A DNA stretch of 55,479 nucleotides from an uncultured Lachnospiraceae bacterium (GCA_947586255.1 CANPXP010000014.1:1-55479), one strand, 5' to 3'. Counted from the stretch's first letter, positions 7,657-15,244 are shown. A program made the numbers and translations. The notes: generated by a model not told the origin, from the letters alone.

Positions 7657-8139
7657 ATGATGAGGATATTGGTCGTGAGCGATACGCATCGCAACAATAC
7701 CAACTTTTTGAAATTGACGGAAAAGATCGGGCCGCTTGATATGCTGGTTCACTGCGGTGATGTGGAGGGAAGCGAACTCGTCATCAGCAAGGCGGTGGAC
7801 TGCCCCGTGGAGATGGTGCAGGGCAACAACGACTTTTTCTCCGAACTGCCCAAGGAGAAGGAGTTTATGATCGGGCAGTACCGTGTGTGGCTGACCCACG
7901 GCCACAACTACTACATATCCATGAATACGGAGATGATCAAGCAGGAAGCCCGCGATAGGGAGGCGGACATCGTCATGTGCGGACACACTCACAAGCCGAT
8001 GGTGGACATCGGGAGCGATCTGACGCTCATCAACCCGGGCAGCATCAGCTATCCGAGGCAGGAGAACCGCAGACCCAGCTATATTCTGATGGAGATCGAC
8101 GAAGAGGGGGAAGCGCATTATACGGTGAATTATATGTGA
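7657..8139 (+). CDS. YfcE/YsnB-type metallophosphoesterase
   Basis: This compact calcineurin-like phosphoesterase of 160 residues has all metal-binding motifs in order: SDTH (Asp9, His11), HCGD, GNND, THGH and GHTH. Family members hydrolyse phosphodiesters or phosphomonoesters in vitro; the physiological substrate is unknown. Either of two adjacent ATG codons (7657 or 7660) could start it. It is coupled to rdgB upstream and is the last protein gene before the tRNA promoter at 8194. Confidence 0.93.
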   Translation: MMRILVVSDTHRNNTNFLKLTEKIGPLDMLVHCGDVEGSELVISKAVDCPVEMVQGNNDFFSELPKEKEFMIGQYRVWLTHGHNYYISMNTEMIKQEARDREADIVMCGHTHKPMVDIGSDLTLINPGSISYPRQENRRPSYILMEIDEEGEAHYTVNYM

Positions 8140-8193
8140 AAAGGCCGGACGGCGGCCGCCTGCCGGATCTGCGCGGCATTCGCAAAATCGCCC

Positions 8194-8222
8194 TTGACAG
8201 TGGAAAAGGGATATTATATAAT
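8194..8222 (+). promoter_or_regulatory. Consensus sigma-A promoter of the first tRNA cluster
   Basis: A perfect TTGACA (8194-8199) and perfect TATAAT (8217-8222) are separated by exactly 17 bases. The tRNA-Pro gene begins 41 bases downstream. This is the best promoter match in the window. Confidence 0.95.
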
Positions 8223-8262
8223 GAAACTTGCGTTGCAGATGGGATAGCTTAGGCGCTTGCTG

Positions 8263-8337
8263 CGGGGTGTGGCTCAGCTTGGCTAGAGCGCCTGGTTTGG
8301 GACCAGGAGGTCGCAGGTTCGAATCCTGTCACCCCGA
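8263..8337 (+). tRNA. tRNA-Pro (TGG)
   Basis: The cloverleaf is complete. The acceptor arm CGGGGTG pairs with CACCCCG (8330-8336), the anticodon stem CCTGG/CCAGG holds a TTTGGGA loop with anticodon TGG, and the T-arm contains GTTCGAATC. The discriminator base is A8337 and no CCA is encoded. Confidence 0.97.
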
Positions 8338-8354
8338 CGCGTTTTATATCATAT

Positions 8355-8425
8355 GCGGGTGTAGTTCAATGGTAGAACACCAGCCTTCCAAGCTGGATAC
8401 GTGGGTTCGATTCCCATCACCCGCT
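8355..8425 (+). tRNA. tRNA-Gly (TCC)
   Basis: The acceptor GCGGGTG pairs with CACCCGC (8418-8424); the anticodon loop CTTCCAA gives TCC; the discriminator is T8425 and no CCA is encoded. Its 3' end is the left copy of a 24-base direct repeat whose second copy lies at 9695-9718. Confidence 0.97.
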
Positions 8426-8428
8426 CTG
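8405..8428 (+). repeat. Left 24-base direct repeat (att-like, tRNA-Gly 3' end)
   Basis: The last 21 bases of tRNA-Gly plus three downstream bases are repeated perfectly at 9695-9718. A tRNA 3'-end duplication around foreign-looking DNA is the classic mark of site-specific integration. Confidence 0.85.
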
Positions 8429-8436
8429 TTCATTTT

Positions 8437-8479
8437 AGTGGGAAACCCTGAGTTTATCGGGTTTCCTACTGTTGTTTTT
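8437..8479 (+). terminator. Terminator after tRNA-Pro/tRNA-Gly
   Basis: AGTGGGAAACCC (8437-8448) pairs with GGGTTTCCTACT (8459-8470), followed by GTTGTTTTTG. It lies inside the inserted segment and overlaps the stop codon of the minus-strand acyltransferase gene. Confidence 0.75.
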
Positions 8480-9509
8480 GTGAAATAGTAATATATTCTG
8501 TATACTTTGCGTAACACTTTTTTTCAACAGGCAGCAGTACTTTGAGGATAAAAAGCGTCATAATGACTGCGTACAAAACTGCGGACAAGGCGTCTGTAAT
8601 AGTGATCTGCAGATTCACAGTTCCCGCAGCAGCCAGCAAAATCTTTTTGACAATCATCTCATTGCCGCACAGCCAAAGTGTCTCTTGGCCCATTCTGGCA
8701 AAAGAGGGTATTGAATCCGCCAGGCTGCGGGCCAGAATAATATGGAAACTGATAATGAGCATTGCCCGCACAATAGGATAAAGGTAATCGGCGAAGGGTA
8801 ATGCGAAAAAGAGATGGCCAAGGAAATCTTCATCGGTGTAAACCATAACAAGGTAGCATGCTAACAGCACAGCGGAAGCCATGACAAGGAGTTTCTGCCA
8901 TTTTTTTCGGCAGATGACTTCTTTTTTCAGGAAGCTGCTGAGTGAATATCCAAGCGCATAGTAAATCATATAATGACAAGCGGAATCTATGTTAAAAAAC
9001 CATGAAGGCTGTACGCTCGGATTATGAGGAAAAACGGTGCAGGACAAAAGATACAGGATGAACGATGCCGCTGCCAGGAAGGATCTGCGTTTCAACAGCC
9101 GCCTCAGCAGATCAAAGAAAATGCTCATAACAAACAGGCAGGAAAAGAACCAGAGAGAAGAAGCCGGCATCTGATTTCGGATTCCCCAGATAAATTGTTT
9201 TAGGTATTTCAGATAGGTAATAAAATCCTTTGGAGTTGTCAGAACAATAACGATCATGGAAAGAATGACAAGAAAAGAGTAAGGCAGCAAAAGCTGTTTG
9301 CACTTTTTCAAAAAGGCTTCGGAAAATGTAAGCGATTCCAGCCGATCGGCGAACAGACCGGAGACAAAGAAAAACAAAGGAACATGGTAAAGAAAAACGA
9401 AGTTGTATAAACGCTCCGTTCCATCCCCGGAGTGTAAATGCCCGCAAAAAATAGCAATGATACCTGTTAATTTTAATAAATCGATCCAAGCGATTCGGTT
9501 CTTTTCCAT
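8466..9509 (-). CDS. Acyltransferase 3 family membrane protein
   Basis: The protein has 347 residues and about ten membrane segments. It begins with the family signature RIAWIDLLKLTGIIAIFCGH, which carries the conserved His at the end of the first segment. Acyltransferase-3 enzymes move acetyl or similar acyl groups onto sugars of surface glycans, antibiotics or peptidoglycan. The start at 9509 is chosen for its spacing from AGGTGG; an ATG three bases earlier is possible. Base composition is clearly AT-richer than the neighbours, the gene opposes the tRNA genes, and perfect 24-base repeats flank it, so it looks acquired. No integrase gene accompanies it. Confidence 0.88.
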   Translation of the reverse strand: MEKNRIAWIDLLKLTGIIAIFCGHLHSGDGTERLYNFVFLYHVPLFFFVSGLFADRLESLTFSEAFLKKCKQLLLPYSFLVILSMIVIVLTTPKDFITYLKYLKQFIWGIRNQMPASSLWFFSCLFVMSIFFDLLRRLLKRRSFLAAASFILYLLSCTVFPHNPSVQPSWFFNIDSACHYMIYYALGYSLSSFLKKEVICRKKWQKLLVMASAVLLACYLVMVYTDEDFLGHLFFALPFADYLYPIVRAMLIISFHIILARSLADSIPSFARMGQETLWLCGNEMIVKKILLAAAGTVNLQITITDALSAVLYAVIMTLFILKVLLPVEKKCYAKYTEYITISQKQQ

Positions 9510-9633
9510 CATTTCACCACCTGCGCAATCAGGGAGAACCGCACAGCAATTCTCCTGCCTCAACTTACCGGAGCAATCATATCATATTCTTATCGTATCT
9601 GCAATGGTGAAATCGCTTTCGGGCAAATATGCC

Positions 9634-9663
9634 TTGACAGACCGGAGCAGGCTATGATACCAT
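9634..9663 (+). promoter_or_regulatory. Probable promoter of the second tRNA cluster
   Basis: A perfect TTGACA lies at 9634-9639. The -10 is unclear: TACCAT (9658-9663) is at an 18-base spacing, while the better TATGAT (9653-9658) is only 13 bases away. It sits at the right end of the inserted segment and could drive the tRNA genes that the insertion cut off from the promoter at 8194. Confidence 0.5.
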
Positions 9664-9694
9664 ATGTTTTGTGGTTATAGGCAGATGCCGGAAA

Positions 9695-9718
9695 GTTCGA
9701 TTCCCATCACCCGCTCTG
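9695..9718 (+). repeat. Right 24-base direct repeat (tRNA-Gly 3'-end copy)
   Basis: A perfect second copy of 8405-8428. The sequence before it (GCAGATGCCGGAAA) does not form the rest of a tRNA, so this is only a fragment, as expected of the distal attachment site of an integrated element. Confidence 0.85.
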
Positions 9719-9739
9719 CCTGTATCACAGGCGCTATAC

Positions 9740-9813
<74 letters not shown>

Positions 9814-9820
9814 TTGATAT

Positions 9821-9895
9821 GGTGGGTATGGCGCAGTTGGCTAGCGCGCCAGATTGTGGCTCTGGAGGCCGAGGGTTCGAGTCCCTCTATCCACC
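9821..9895 (+). tRNA. tRNA-His (GTG)
   Basis: The anticodon loop TTGTGGC gives GTG. G9821 serves as the G-1 position and pairs with discriminator C9895, as is characteristic of tRNA-His; the seven-pair acceptor is GTGGGTA with TATCCAC. No CCA is encoded. Confidence 0.96.
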
Positions 9896-9961
9896 TTGCA
9901 TGGGAAATGCGGTCGGCAAGGTTCCATGCTGCAGCCGTTGGCTCGCCACCTGCCGAAACAG

Positions 9962-10033
9962 TGGGCTATCGCCAAGCGGTAAGGCACAGGACTTTGACTC
10001 CTGCATTCGCCGGTTCGAATCCGGCTAGCCCAG
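9962..10033 (+). tRNA. tRNA-Gln (TTG)
   Basis: The acceptor TGGGCTA pairs with TAGCCCA (10026-10032), the anticodon loop CTTTGAC gives TTG, and the discriminator is G10033. In the 66-base gap before it, GCATGG and CCATGC (9898-9931) could form a processing hairpin. Confidence 0.96.
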
Positions 10034-10039
10034 CTATAT

Positions 10040-10112
10040 GGACCACTAGCTCAGGTGGTAGAGCACTTGACTTTTAATCAAGTTGTCTGGGGTTCGAATC
10101 CCCAGTGGTTCA
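10040..10112 (+). tRNA. tRNA-Lys (TTT)
   Basis: The acceptor GGACCAC pairs with GTGGTTC (10105-10111, with wobble), the anticodon loop CTTTTAA gives TTT, and the T-arm is TGGGG-TTCGAAT-CCCCA. The discriminator is A10112. Its 3' end is the first unit of the tandem repeat that follows. Confidence 0.96.
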
Positions 10113-10238
10113 CTAGATTGTGCCGTAGCCTAGAAGGGGGATTCGAACCCCAGTTCGACATCCCCAGTGGTTCACTGAATTGTTCCACAGCTTGTATGGG
10201 GATTCGAACCCCGGTTCGGCCATCCCCAGTGGTTCACT
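10098..10238 (+). repeat. 62-base tandem repeat seeded by the tRNA-Lys 3' end
   Basis: The 17-base core ATCCCCAGTGGTTCACT occurs at 10098-10114, 10160-10176 and 10222-10238, at exact 62-base steps. Each of the two extra units also carries GGGGATTCGAACCCC, the reverse complement of the T-arm, so each can form a T-arm-like hairpin. The rest of each unit is diverged. Neither extra unit encodes a full tRNA. Confidence 0.9.
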
Positions 10239-10248
10239 GTGTGATTGC

Positions 10249-10276
10249 GAGTTCGGATTTTCCGGACTCCTTTTTT
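10249..10276 (+). terminator. Terminator of the Arg-His-Gln-Lys tRNA cluster
   Basis: GAGTTCGG (10249-10256) pairs with CCGGACTC (10262-10269) around ATTTT, followed by C and six Ts. Confidence 0.88.
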
Positions 10277-10314
10277 ACGCGGGCAATGGACCGAATTGAC
10301 AGAAGGGAGTACAT

Positions 10315-11682
10315 ATGGAGGAAGTCAGAGAAGAAAACAAGATGGGCGTCATGCCTGTAAACAGACTGCTGCTCACCATGTCTTTTCCGATGATGGTGTC
10401 GATGCTGGTGCAGGCGCTCTACAACGTGGTGGACAGCATCTTTGTATCCAGAATCAACGAGAATGCGCTCACGGCGGTCTCCCTCGCCTTTCCGCTGCAG
10501 ACGCTGATGATCGCGCTGGGCGGCGGCATGGGCGTGGGTGTCAACGCGGTGCTGTCCAAGGCGCTGGGCGAGAAGGATTTTGACCGTGCGAACAAGGCGG
10601 CGATCAACGGCGTGTTTCTGGCCGGCGTCAACTTCGTGATCTTTCTGCTGGTGGGGCTTTTCGCGGTTCGCCCTTTCTACATGAGCCAGACGGACGACGC
10701 GCAGATCATCGAGTACGGCTGTCAGTACCTGACGATCGTGTGCTGTTTCGGCTTCGGCGTCTACACGCAGTTTATCTTTGAGCGGCTCCTGCAGTCCACG
10801 GGGCGGACGCTCTATACCATGTTCACGCAGGGAACGGGCGCGATCATCAATATCATCATGGATCCGATTCTGATTTTCGGCTATTTCGGTTTTCCGAAGA
10901 TGGGAGTCGCGGGGGCGGCGGCGGCCACCGTGTTTGGGCAGATCGTGGCGGGCATTATCGCTCTCATTCTGAATCTGAAAAAAAATACGGACATTCAGCT
11001 GCGCCTGAAAGGGTTTCGCCCCGATCTTGCCATGATCGGGCAGATCTATGTGGTGGGAATCCCCTCGATCATCATGCAGGCCATCGGTTCCGTGATGACC
11101 TACTGTATGAACAGGATTTTGATGGTGTTTACCTCCACGGCGGCGGCCGTATTTGGCGTCTACTTCAAGCTGCAGAGTTTTGTGTTCATGCCGATTTTCG
11201 GACTGAACAACGGCATGGTGCCGATCGTCGCCTACAACTATGGCGCCGGCAAGAAGGACCGCCTGTTAAAGACGGTAAAGCTGAGTATTATCTATGCGGT
11301 CAGCATCATGTTCGTGGGCTTTCTCATATTTCAGATTTTCCCGGCGCAGCTCTTCGCGCTGTTTGACGCGTCGGAGACGATGCTGGCGATCGGCGTTCCG
11401 GCGCTGCGCACAATCAGTTTCAGCTTCTTGCTGGCTGGCTTCTGTATCATAGAGGGCTCGGTGTTCCAGGCGCTGGGCAACGGCGTTTACAGCATGCTGG
11501 TGTCGGTGGCCAGACAGCTCGTAGTGCTGATTCCCGTGGCTTATCTGCTGTCCAGGCTGGGCAATGTAGATTATGTGTGGTGGGCGTTCCCGATCGCGGA
11601 GCTGATGTCTCTCAGCATGACGATTGTGTTCCGCATCCGCATGGGCAGGAAAGTCATCGATCACATCGGGGAAGAGTCGTAG
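10315..11682 (+). CDS. MATE family efflux transporter
   Basis: This 455-residue, twelve-segment protein belongs to the MATE/MOP superfamily, which exports cationic drugs or metabolites using Na+ or H+ gradients. The typical opening is present (PVNRLLLTMSFPMMVSMLVQ, then ALYNVVDSIFVSR), and the two six-helix halves match in layout (for example NNGMVPIVAYNYGAG in the second half). The start at 10315 follows AAGGGAG. The substrate cannot be predicted. It is a single-gene unit between tRNA blocks. A second, distinct MATE protein is encoded at 22829. Confidence 0.94.
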   Translation: MEEVREENKMGVMPVNRLLLTMSFPMMVSMLVQALYNVVDSIFVSRINENALTAVSLAFPLQTLMIALGGGMGVGVNAVLSKALGEKDFDRANKAAINGVFLAGVNFVIFLLVGLFAVRPFYMSQTDDAQIIEYGCQYLTIVCCFGFGVYTQFIFERLLQSTGRTLYTMFTQGTGAIINIIMDPILIFGYFGFPKMGVAGAAAATVFGQIVAGIIALILNLKKNTDIQLRLKGFRPDLAMIGQIYVVGIPSIIMQAIGSVMTYCMNRILMVFTSTAAAVFGVYFKLQSFVFMPIFGLNNGMVPIVAYNYGAGKKDRLLKTVKLSIIYAVSIMFVGFLIFQIFPAQLFALFDASETMLAIGVPALRTISFSFLLAGFCIIEGSVFQALGNGVYSMLVSVARQLVVLIPVAYLLSRLGNVDYVWWAFPIAELMSLSMTIVFRIRMGRKVIDHIGEES

Positions 11683-11688
11683 GCAGGA

Positions 11689-11717
11689 TTGACAGAGACA
11701 TGCCGGAATGATATGAT
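11689..11717 (+). promoter_or_regulatory. Promoter upstream of tRNA-Leu
   Basis: A perfect TTGACA (11689-11694) and TATGAT (11712-11717) are 17 bases apart. A terminator-like hairpin lies between this promoter and the tRNA. Confidence 0.85.
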
Positions 11718-11724
11718 ACATAAC

Positions 11725-11760
11725 GGATTCGGATTTCAGGAAGGAGTCCGGATCCTTTTT
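11725..11760 (+). terminator. Terminator-like hairpin between promoter and tRNA-Leu
   Basis: GGATTCGGATT (11725-11735) pairs with AGTCCGGATCC (11745-11755), with wobbles, followed by five Ts. Its position would stop transcripts from either the MATE gene or the promoter at 11689 before they reach tRNA-Leu. Confidence 0.7.
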
Positions 11761-11766
11761 GTTTCT

Positions 11767-11830
<64 letters not shown>

Positions 11831-11846
<16 letters not shown>

Positions 11847-11872
11847 TGATAAGGAGCGCTCGAAGAGCGGCT
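11831..11872 (+). repeat. Left 42-base direct repeat (tRNA-Leu 3' end plus terminator)
   Basis: It runs from the T-arm of tRNA-Leu through most of the downstream hairpin and is repeated exactly at 11968-12009, 137 bases away. Confidence 0.9.
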
Positions 11873-11878
11873 CCTTAT
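11849..11878 (+). terminator. Hairpin terminator of tRNA-Leu
   Basis: ATAAGGAGC (11849-11857) pairs with GCTCCTTAT (11870-11878), and inside it CTC pairs with GAG around a GAA loop. Only a weak T-rich tail follows. Confidence 0.6.
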
Positions 11879-11967
11879 TATCCGGATGACAAATGAAAGG
11901 AAGAATCTGATGCAGACTGCGAAGCAGGCTGGGGAGATGACTGCGGAAGCAGACATCTCCAGTTTGA

Positions 11968-12009
11968 AGTCCTGTCATCCGCATGATAAGGAGCGCTCGA
12001 AGAGCGGCT
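11968..12009 (+). repeat. Right 42-base direct repeat (tRNA-Leu 3'-end copy)
   Basis: An exact copy of 11831-11872. The 95 bases between the copies contain no credible gene. The right-hand hairpin is damaged: three bases of the closing strand are missing compared with the left copy. Confidence 0.9.
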
Positions 12010-12081
12010 TATTATCCGCATACTTCGGTATAATTGTGTTGAAAACAACCTACAATAAATTTCAGTAAAAGGAGGAATATC

Positions 12082-12840
12082 ATGAATCGATTGCAGAACA
12101 AAGTAGCTGTTATCACAGGCGGCAATTCCGGCGTGGGAGCCGCCACGGCCAGGCTGTTTGCCGCGGAGGGCGCATCCGTGATCATTACGGCGCGCAGAGA
12201 GGCGGCGCTTGAAAAGATCGCCGATGAGATCAAACAGGCGGGAGGAACCGTGCTGGCCATCTCTACGGATATCTCCAAGCCGGAGGATCCCGAGCGTCTG
12301 ATGCAGACTGTGATGGAGAAGTTTGGCAGGATCGACATTCTGGTCAACAACGCGGGAATTCTGGAGGAGGGGTTGAAACCCATCGACCGCTATTCGGACG
12401 AGGATCTGGACAGGATCGTGGAGACGAACCAGAAGGGCACCATGCGCTGCATGCGCGCGGCGAGCAGCAGGATGCAGTCCGGCGCGAGCATTGTCAACGT
12501 GGCTTCGGTGGCGGGTTATGCGGGCTGCGGCGGAGCGGCTTACGTCTCCTCCAAGGCGGCGGTTATCGGCGTCACCAAGCATACGGCGCTGCGGTTCCAG
12601 GCGCAGGGGATTCGCTGCAATGCGGTGTGTCCCGGCACGATCGTGACGCCGATGACTTCGTCCATGAAGGCCGACGCCCTTGATCAGGATATGTTCGGCG
12701 CGATGTCCGTGCACTCCAATCTGCGCACGCAGCCCTGCACGGCGGAGGATGTGGCGAATATTCTGCTGTTCCTCGCAAGCGACGAGTCCCGCGCTGTGAC
12801 GGGCCAGATTCTGGTGACGGATTTCGGCGCAAGTCTGTAA
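12082..12840 (+). CDS. Short-chain dehydrogenase/reductase (SDR)
   Basis: This 252-residue classical SDR has the NAD(P)-binding glycine motif TGGNSGVG near residue 12, the NNAG motif, a catalytic-type Ser in NVASVAGY, and the YVSSK catalytic Tyr-Lys pair. The C-terminal part carries CPGTIVTPM and LASDESRAVTGQILVTDFG, as in 3-oxoacyl-ACP reductase-like and cyclopentanol dehydrogenase-like members. An Arg in TARRE suggests NADP could be accepted. AAAGGAGG precedes the start. It is a single gene closed by a strong terminator, so context does not reveal the substrate. Confidence 0.93.
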   Translation: MNRLQNKVAVITGGNSGVGAATARLFAAEGASVIITARREAALEKIADEIKQAGGTVLAISTDISKPEDPERLMQTVMEKFGRIDILVNNAGILEEGLKPIDRYSDEDLDRIVETNQKGTMRCMRAASSRMQSGASIVNVASVAGYAGCGGAAYVSSKAAVIGVTKHTALRFQAQGIRCNAVCPGTIVTPMTSSMKADALDQDMFGAMSVHSNLRTQPCTAEDVANILLFLASDESRAVTGQILVTDFGASL

Positions 12841-12853
12841 AGGCATAAACCAT

Positions 12854-12911
12854 AAAAAAGAACACCCCGGGGCCCTCGTGCAAGCACGATGTCCCGGGGA
12901 CATTCTTTTTT
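12854..12911 (+). terminator. Bidirectional terminator between convergent genes
   Basis: AAAAAAGAA on the left matches TTCTTTTTT on the right, with CCCCGGG/CCCGGGG and TCGTG/CACGA pairs inside and a CAAG loop. It serves the SDR gene on the plus strand and the small gene at 12929 on the minus strand. Confidence 0.93.
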
Positions 12912-12928
12912 CTGACTCTGCTTATGCG

Positions 12929-13117
12929 CTAATAGTTTACCTGCCCTTTCATGCGCTCATGGTCGCGCATCTTGCCGTAGACCTCCTGATATCGGTCGAG
13001 GATCTGCTCGGGGGACATGCCCGCGAGATTCTGCTGCTGCATATAGAGCATTGCCAGCGCCTCGAATTTATTGGAGGGAAAAGTACAGAGCGATACATTG
13101 CCTGTGCTGTCTGCCAT
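12929..13117 (-). CDS. Small conserved-looking protein, 62 residues
   Basis: The protein begins MADSTGNVSLCTFPSNKFEA and has a helical middle (ALAMLYMQQQNLAG) and the motif SPEQILDRYQEVYGKMRDH. It has no signal peptide or membrane segment. AAAGGATGG lies upstream of the ATG and the gene shares the terminator at 12854, so it is very likely translated. It lies 81 bases after the histidine kinase stop, on the same strand, so it could be the last gene of that operon. The family and function are not recognised. Confidence 0.75.
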   Translation of the reverse strand: MADSTGNVSLCTFPSNKFEALAMLYMQQQNLAGMSPEQILDRYQEVYGKMRDHERMKGQVNY

Positions 13118-13198
13118 GGGTATCCATCCTTTCTCATGTATTCTGACGGTGTCCCGTCCATTTCAGTATAGGCGATAGCGCGTGCAAATGCAAGGCCG

Positions 13199-14506
13199 TC
13201 AGGGCAGTCTGACGCTGAAGCGGCTGCCGCCCGCGGGATTGTCCTGCACGGTGATGCGGCCGTGATGCGCCGTGACGATCTCATAGGCGATGGCGAGTCC
13301 GAGCCCGAAGTGCCCTTTGGCGCTCCGGGATTTTTCGGCCCGGTAGAAGCGGTCAAAGATATGGGGCTTGTCCTCGTCGGGGATACCGACGCCGGTGTCG
13401 GTCACGGTGATTTCAAAGCCTGTCCTGCGGTCTTTGCCGCAGCGCAGGGCGAGTTCGATGCTGCCGCCTTCCGGCGTGTAGCTGACCGCATTGTGCAGCA
13501 GGATGGAGAGCACCTGTGCGATGCGCTCGGCGTCGCAGTTGCAGCGCGCCGTGGGCGTATCGGGCAGCGCCAGCGTCAGCGTCAGTCCCTTGTCACGGCA
13601 CAGCGGCTCGAACGCCTCGTAAGCGTTGAGGCACAGCGTATCCAGTTCCGCGGGTTTTCGCTCGATGAGAAAACGGCTCGTGCCGGAGCGGGTCAGCGCC
13701 AGCATGTCGTCGATCAGTCTGTTCATACGCTGCCCTTCCTGGCGGATCGTCCGGAAGAAACCGTCGCGCTCCCTGCCGGAGGCGCTTTCACAGCATTCGC
13801 TGCTCGCCAGGATGACGGAGAGCGGCGTCCGCAGCTCGTGGGAGGCGGCGGCGATGAACTGCAGCTGTTTTTCCTGATTTTCCCGGAGGGGTTTCAGAAG
13901 CCTGCCCGTAAAGAACCACGCGAACACGAAAAGCACCGCGCAGGCGCCCAGATCGATCCACGCAAAGAGCGCGCGCTGGCGCCGGATGGATTCGCGGAGG
14001 GGCCGTAAGGAGTACAGAATCATGATCTGCGTCGCGGAATTGTCGTGCTCGATGTCGATGCGGGAGGCGTAGTAGGACTCCCCTGTCGTCGGGGAGGTAA
14101 AAGGATATTCGATGTGCCAGATGCCGGAGTAGCTGCTGCCGTCCGGGGAAGCGACCGCGACCGAGATCCGGTCGTCGTAGGCGTCGAGACTTTCCTGTAA
14201 AAGGACTTGACTATGCGAGTCAACAGGGCCGCTCAGGGTATTGTGCAGAAAAGGCACGCCGTTGTCCACCACATAGATGATATAATCGTTCTGGGCTTCC
14301 AGTCTGGCGAGCCACTGCATGGACACGTAGGTGGACTGTTCCAGGTTGGCGGTGATGGTGCCGATGTCGTTCTGAAAAGACTGAAAGCGGCTGCTTCGCA
14401 GGCTGCCCTCGGAGACATACAGGTACAGAAACGACATGAAGAGCATGATCGCCGCTGTGATGCCGCCGCAGAATATGGTAAAAATAAAGTGCGCTTTACG
14501 GAACAT
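13199..14506 (-). CDS. Sensor histidine kinase
   Basis: This 435-residue membrane kinase has two transmembrane helices (about residues 5-30 and 175-200) flanking an extracellular sensor region of roughly 140 residues. A HisKA domain follows with ASHELRTP (phosphorylated His near 223), then an HATPase domain with HNAVSYTPEGG (N box), DTGVGIP (G1) and GHFGLGLAIAYEI (G2). No clear HAMP domain separates helix two from the His box. I chose the ATG at 14506, which follows AAGGA at good spacing, over a GTG at 14524. It follows the response regulator closely and phosphorylates it. The sensor domain resembles nothing I can name. Confidence 0.93.
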   Translation of the reverse strand: MFRKAHFIFTIFCGGITAAIMLFMSFLYLYVSEGSLRSSRFQSFQNDIGTITANLEQSTYVSMQWLARLEAQNDYIIYVVDNGVPFLHNTLSGPVDSHSQVLLQESLDAYDDRISVAVASPDGSSYSGIWHIEYPFTSPTTGESYYASRIDIEHDNSATQIMILYSLRPLRESIRRQRALFAWIDLGACAVLFVFAWFFTGRLLKPLRENQEKQLQFIAAASHELRTPLSVILASSECCESASGRERDGFFRTIRQEGQRMNRLIDDMLALTRSGTSRFLIERKPAELDTLCLNAYEAFEPLCRDKGLTLTLALPDTPTARCNCDAERIAQVLSILLHNAVSYTPEGGSIELALRCGKDRRTGFEITVTDTGVGIPDEDKPHIFDRFYRAEKSRSAKGHFGLGLAIAYEIVTAHHGRITVQDNPAGGSRFSVRLP

Positions 14507-14536
14507 GACTGTCCTTTCCGTCACAGAGTAGATTTT

Positions 14537-15244
14537 TCATGATGCGCCTTGAGCGCGTCTGTTTTTGTGGGGGGGGGCGAGCCTGTAGCCCACGCCGCGC
14601 ACGGTCTTGATCTGCAGGAGGCTTCCCACCGCTTTCAGACGGCGTCTGAGAAAATAGACGTAATTGTCGAGATTGCCGTCCTCCACGTCGCTGTCAGGGC
14701 CCCAGACTTTTAGCAGAAGCGTCTCCCGGGAGATGGTTTGTCCGGGCGCGTGCAGGAGGCTTTCCAGCAGACTGCCCTCCCGCCTGGAGAGCGTGCTGAC
14801 GCCCGCCGGTCCGGTCAGACTCATGTCGCGTCCCGACCAGGTGATATCGTGACAGGCCAGCGTGTCCGGCTCGGCGTTCAGAGCGGCAGAGCGTCTGGTG
14901 ACGCAGCGGATGCGGGCCAGCAGCTCCTCGAATTCAAAAGGTTTCACGAGGTAGTCGTCGGCGCCCAGGTCCAGACCTTCGATTTTGTCCTCCAGCGTTC
15001 CCAGCGCCGTGATCAGGATGACCGGCGTGCGGACGGACTGTTCCCGCAGGGCGGCCAGCACCTTTGTCCCATCCAGACACGGGAGCATGCGGTCCAGCAG
15101 AATCACGTCATAGATGTCCTGCGCGCCGTAGTAGAGCGCCTCGTCGCCGTCGCAGCAGGAATCCACGCTGTAACCCCGCCCGGTCAGCTGCCAGGCCAGC
15201 GCCTTATTCAGATCTTTGTCGTCCTCCGCCAGCAGGATACGCAT
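14537..15244 (-). CDS. OmpR-family response regulator
   Basis: This 235-residue regulator has a receiver domain with the acidic pair Asp8-Asp9, phospho-acceptor Asp51 (ILLDRMLP), Thr79 and Lys101 (LVKPFEF), followed by a winged-helix DNA-binding domain ending in VRGVGYRL. It pairs with the kinase encoded just downstream. AGGAGA lies before the start. It is divergent from the lipoprotein pair at 15432, and the intergenic region holds spaced direct repeats typical of OmpR-family sites. A C9 tract (G9 on the plus strand, 14569-14577) lies in the last codons, beyond the folded domain. Confidence 0.95.
   Translation of the reverse strand: MRILLAEDDKDLNKALAWQLTGRGYSVDSCCDGDEALYYGAQDIYDVILLDRMLPCLDGTKVLAALREQSVRTPVILITALGTLEDKIEGLDLGADDYLVKPFEFEELLARIRCVTRRSAALNAEPDTLACHDITWSGRDMSLTGPAGVSTLSRREGSLLESLLHAPGQTISRETLLLKVWGPDSDVEDGNLDNYVYFLRRRLKAVGSLLQIKTVRGVGYRLAPPHKNRRAQGAS

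Noticed and set aside
9814-10360. Open frames running across the tRNA genes
   Set aside because: They translate tRNA sequence and tRNA repeats.
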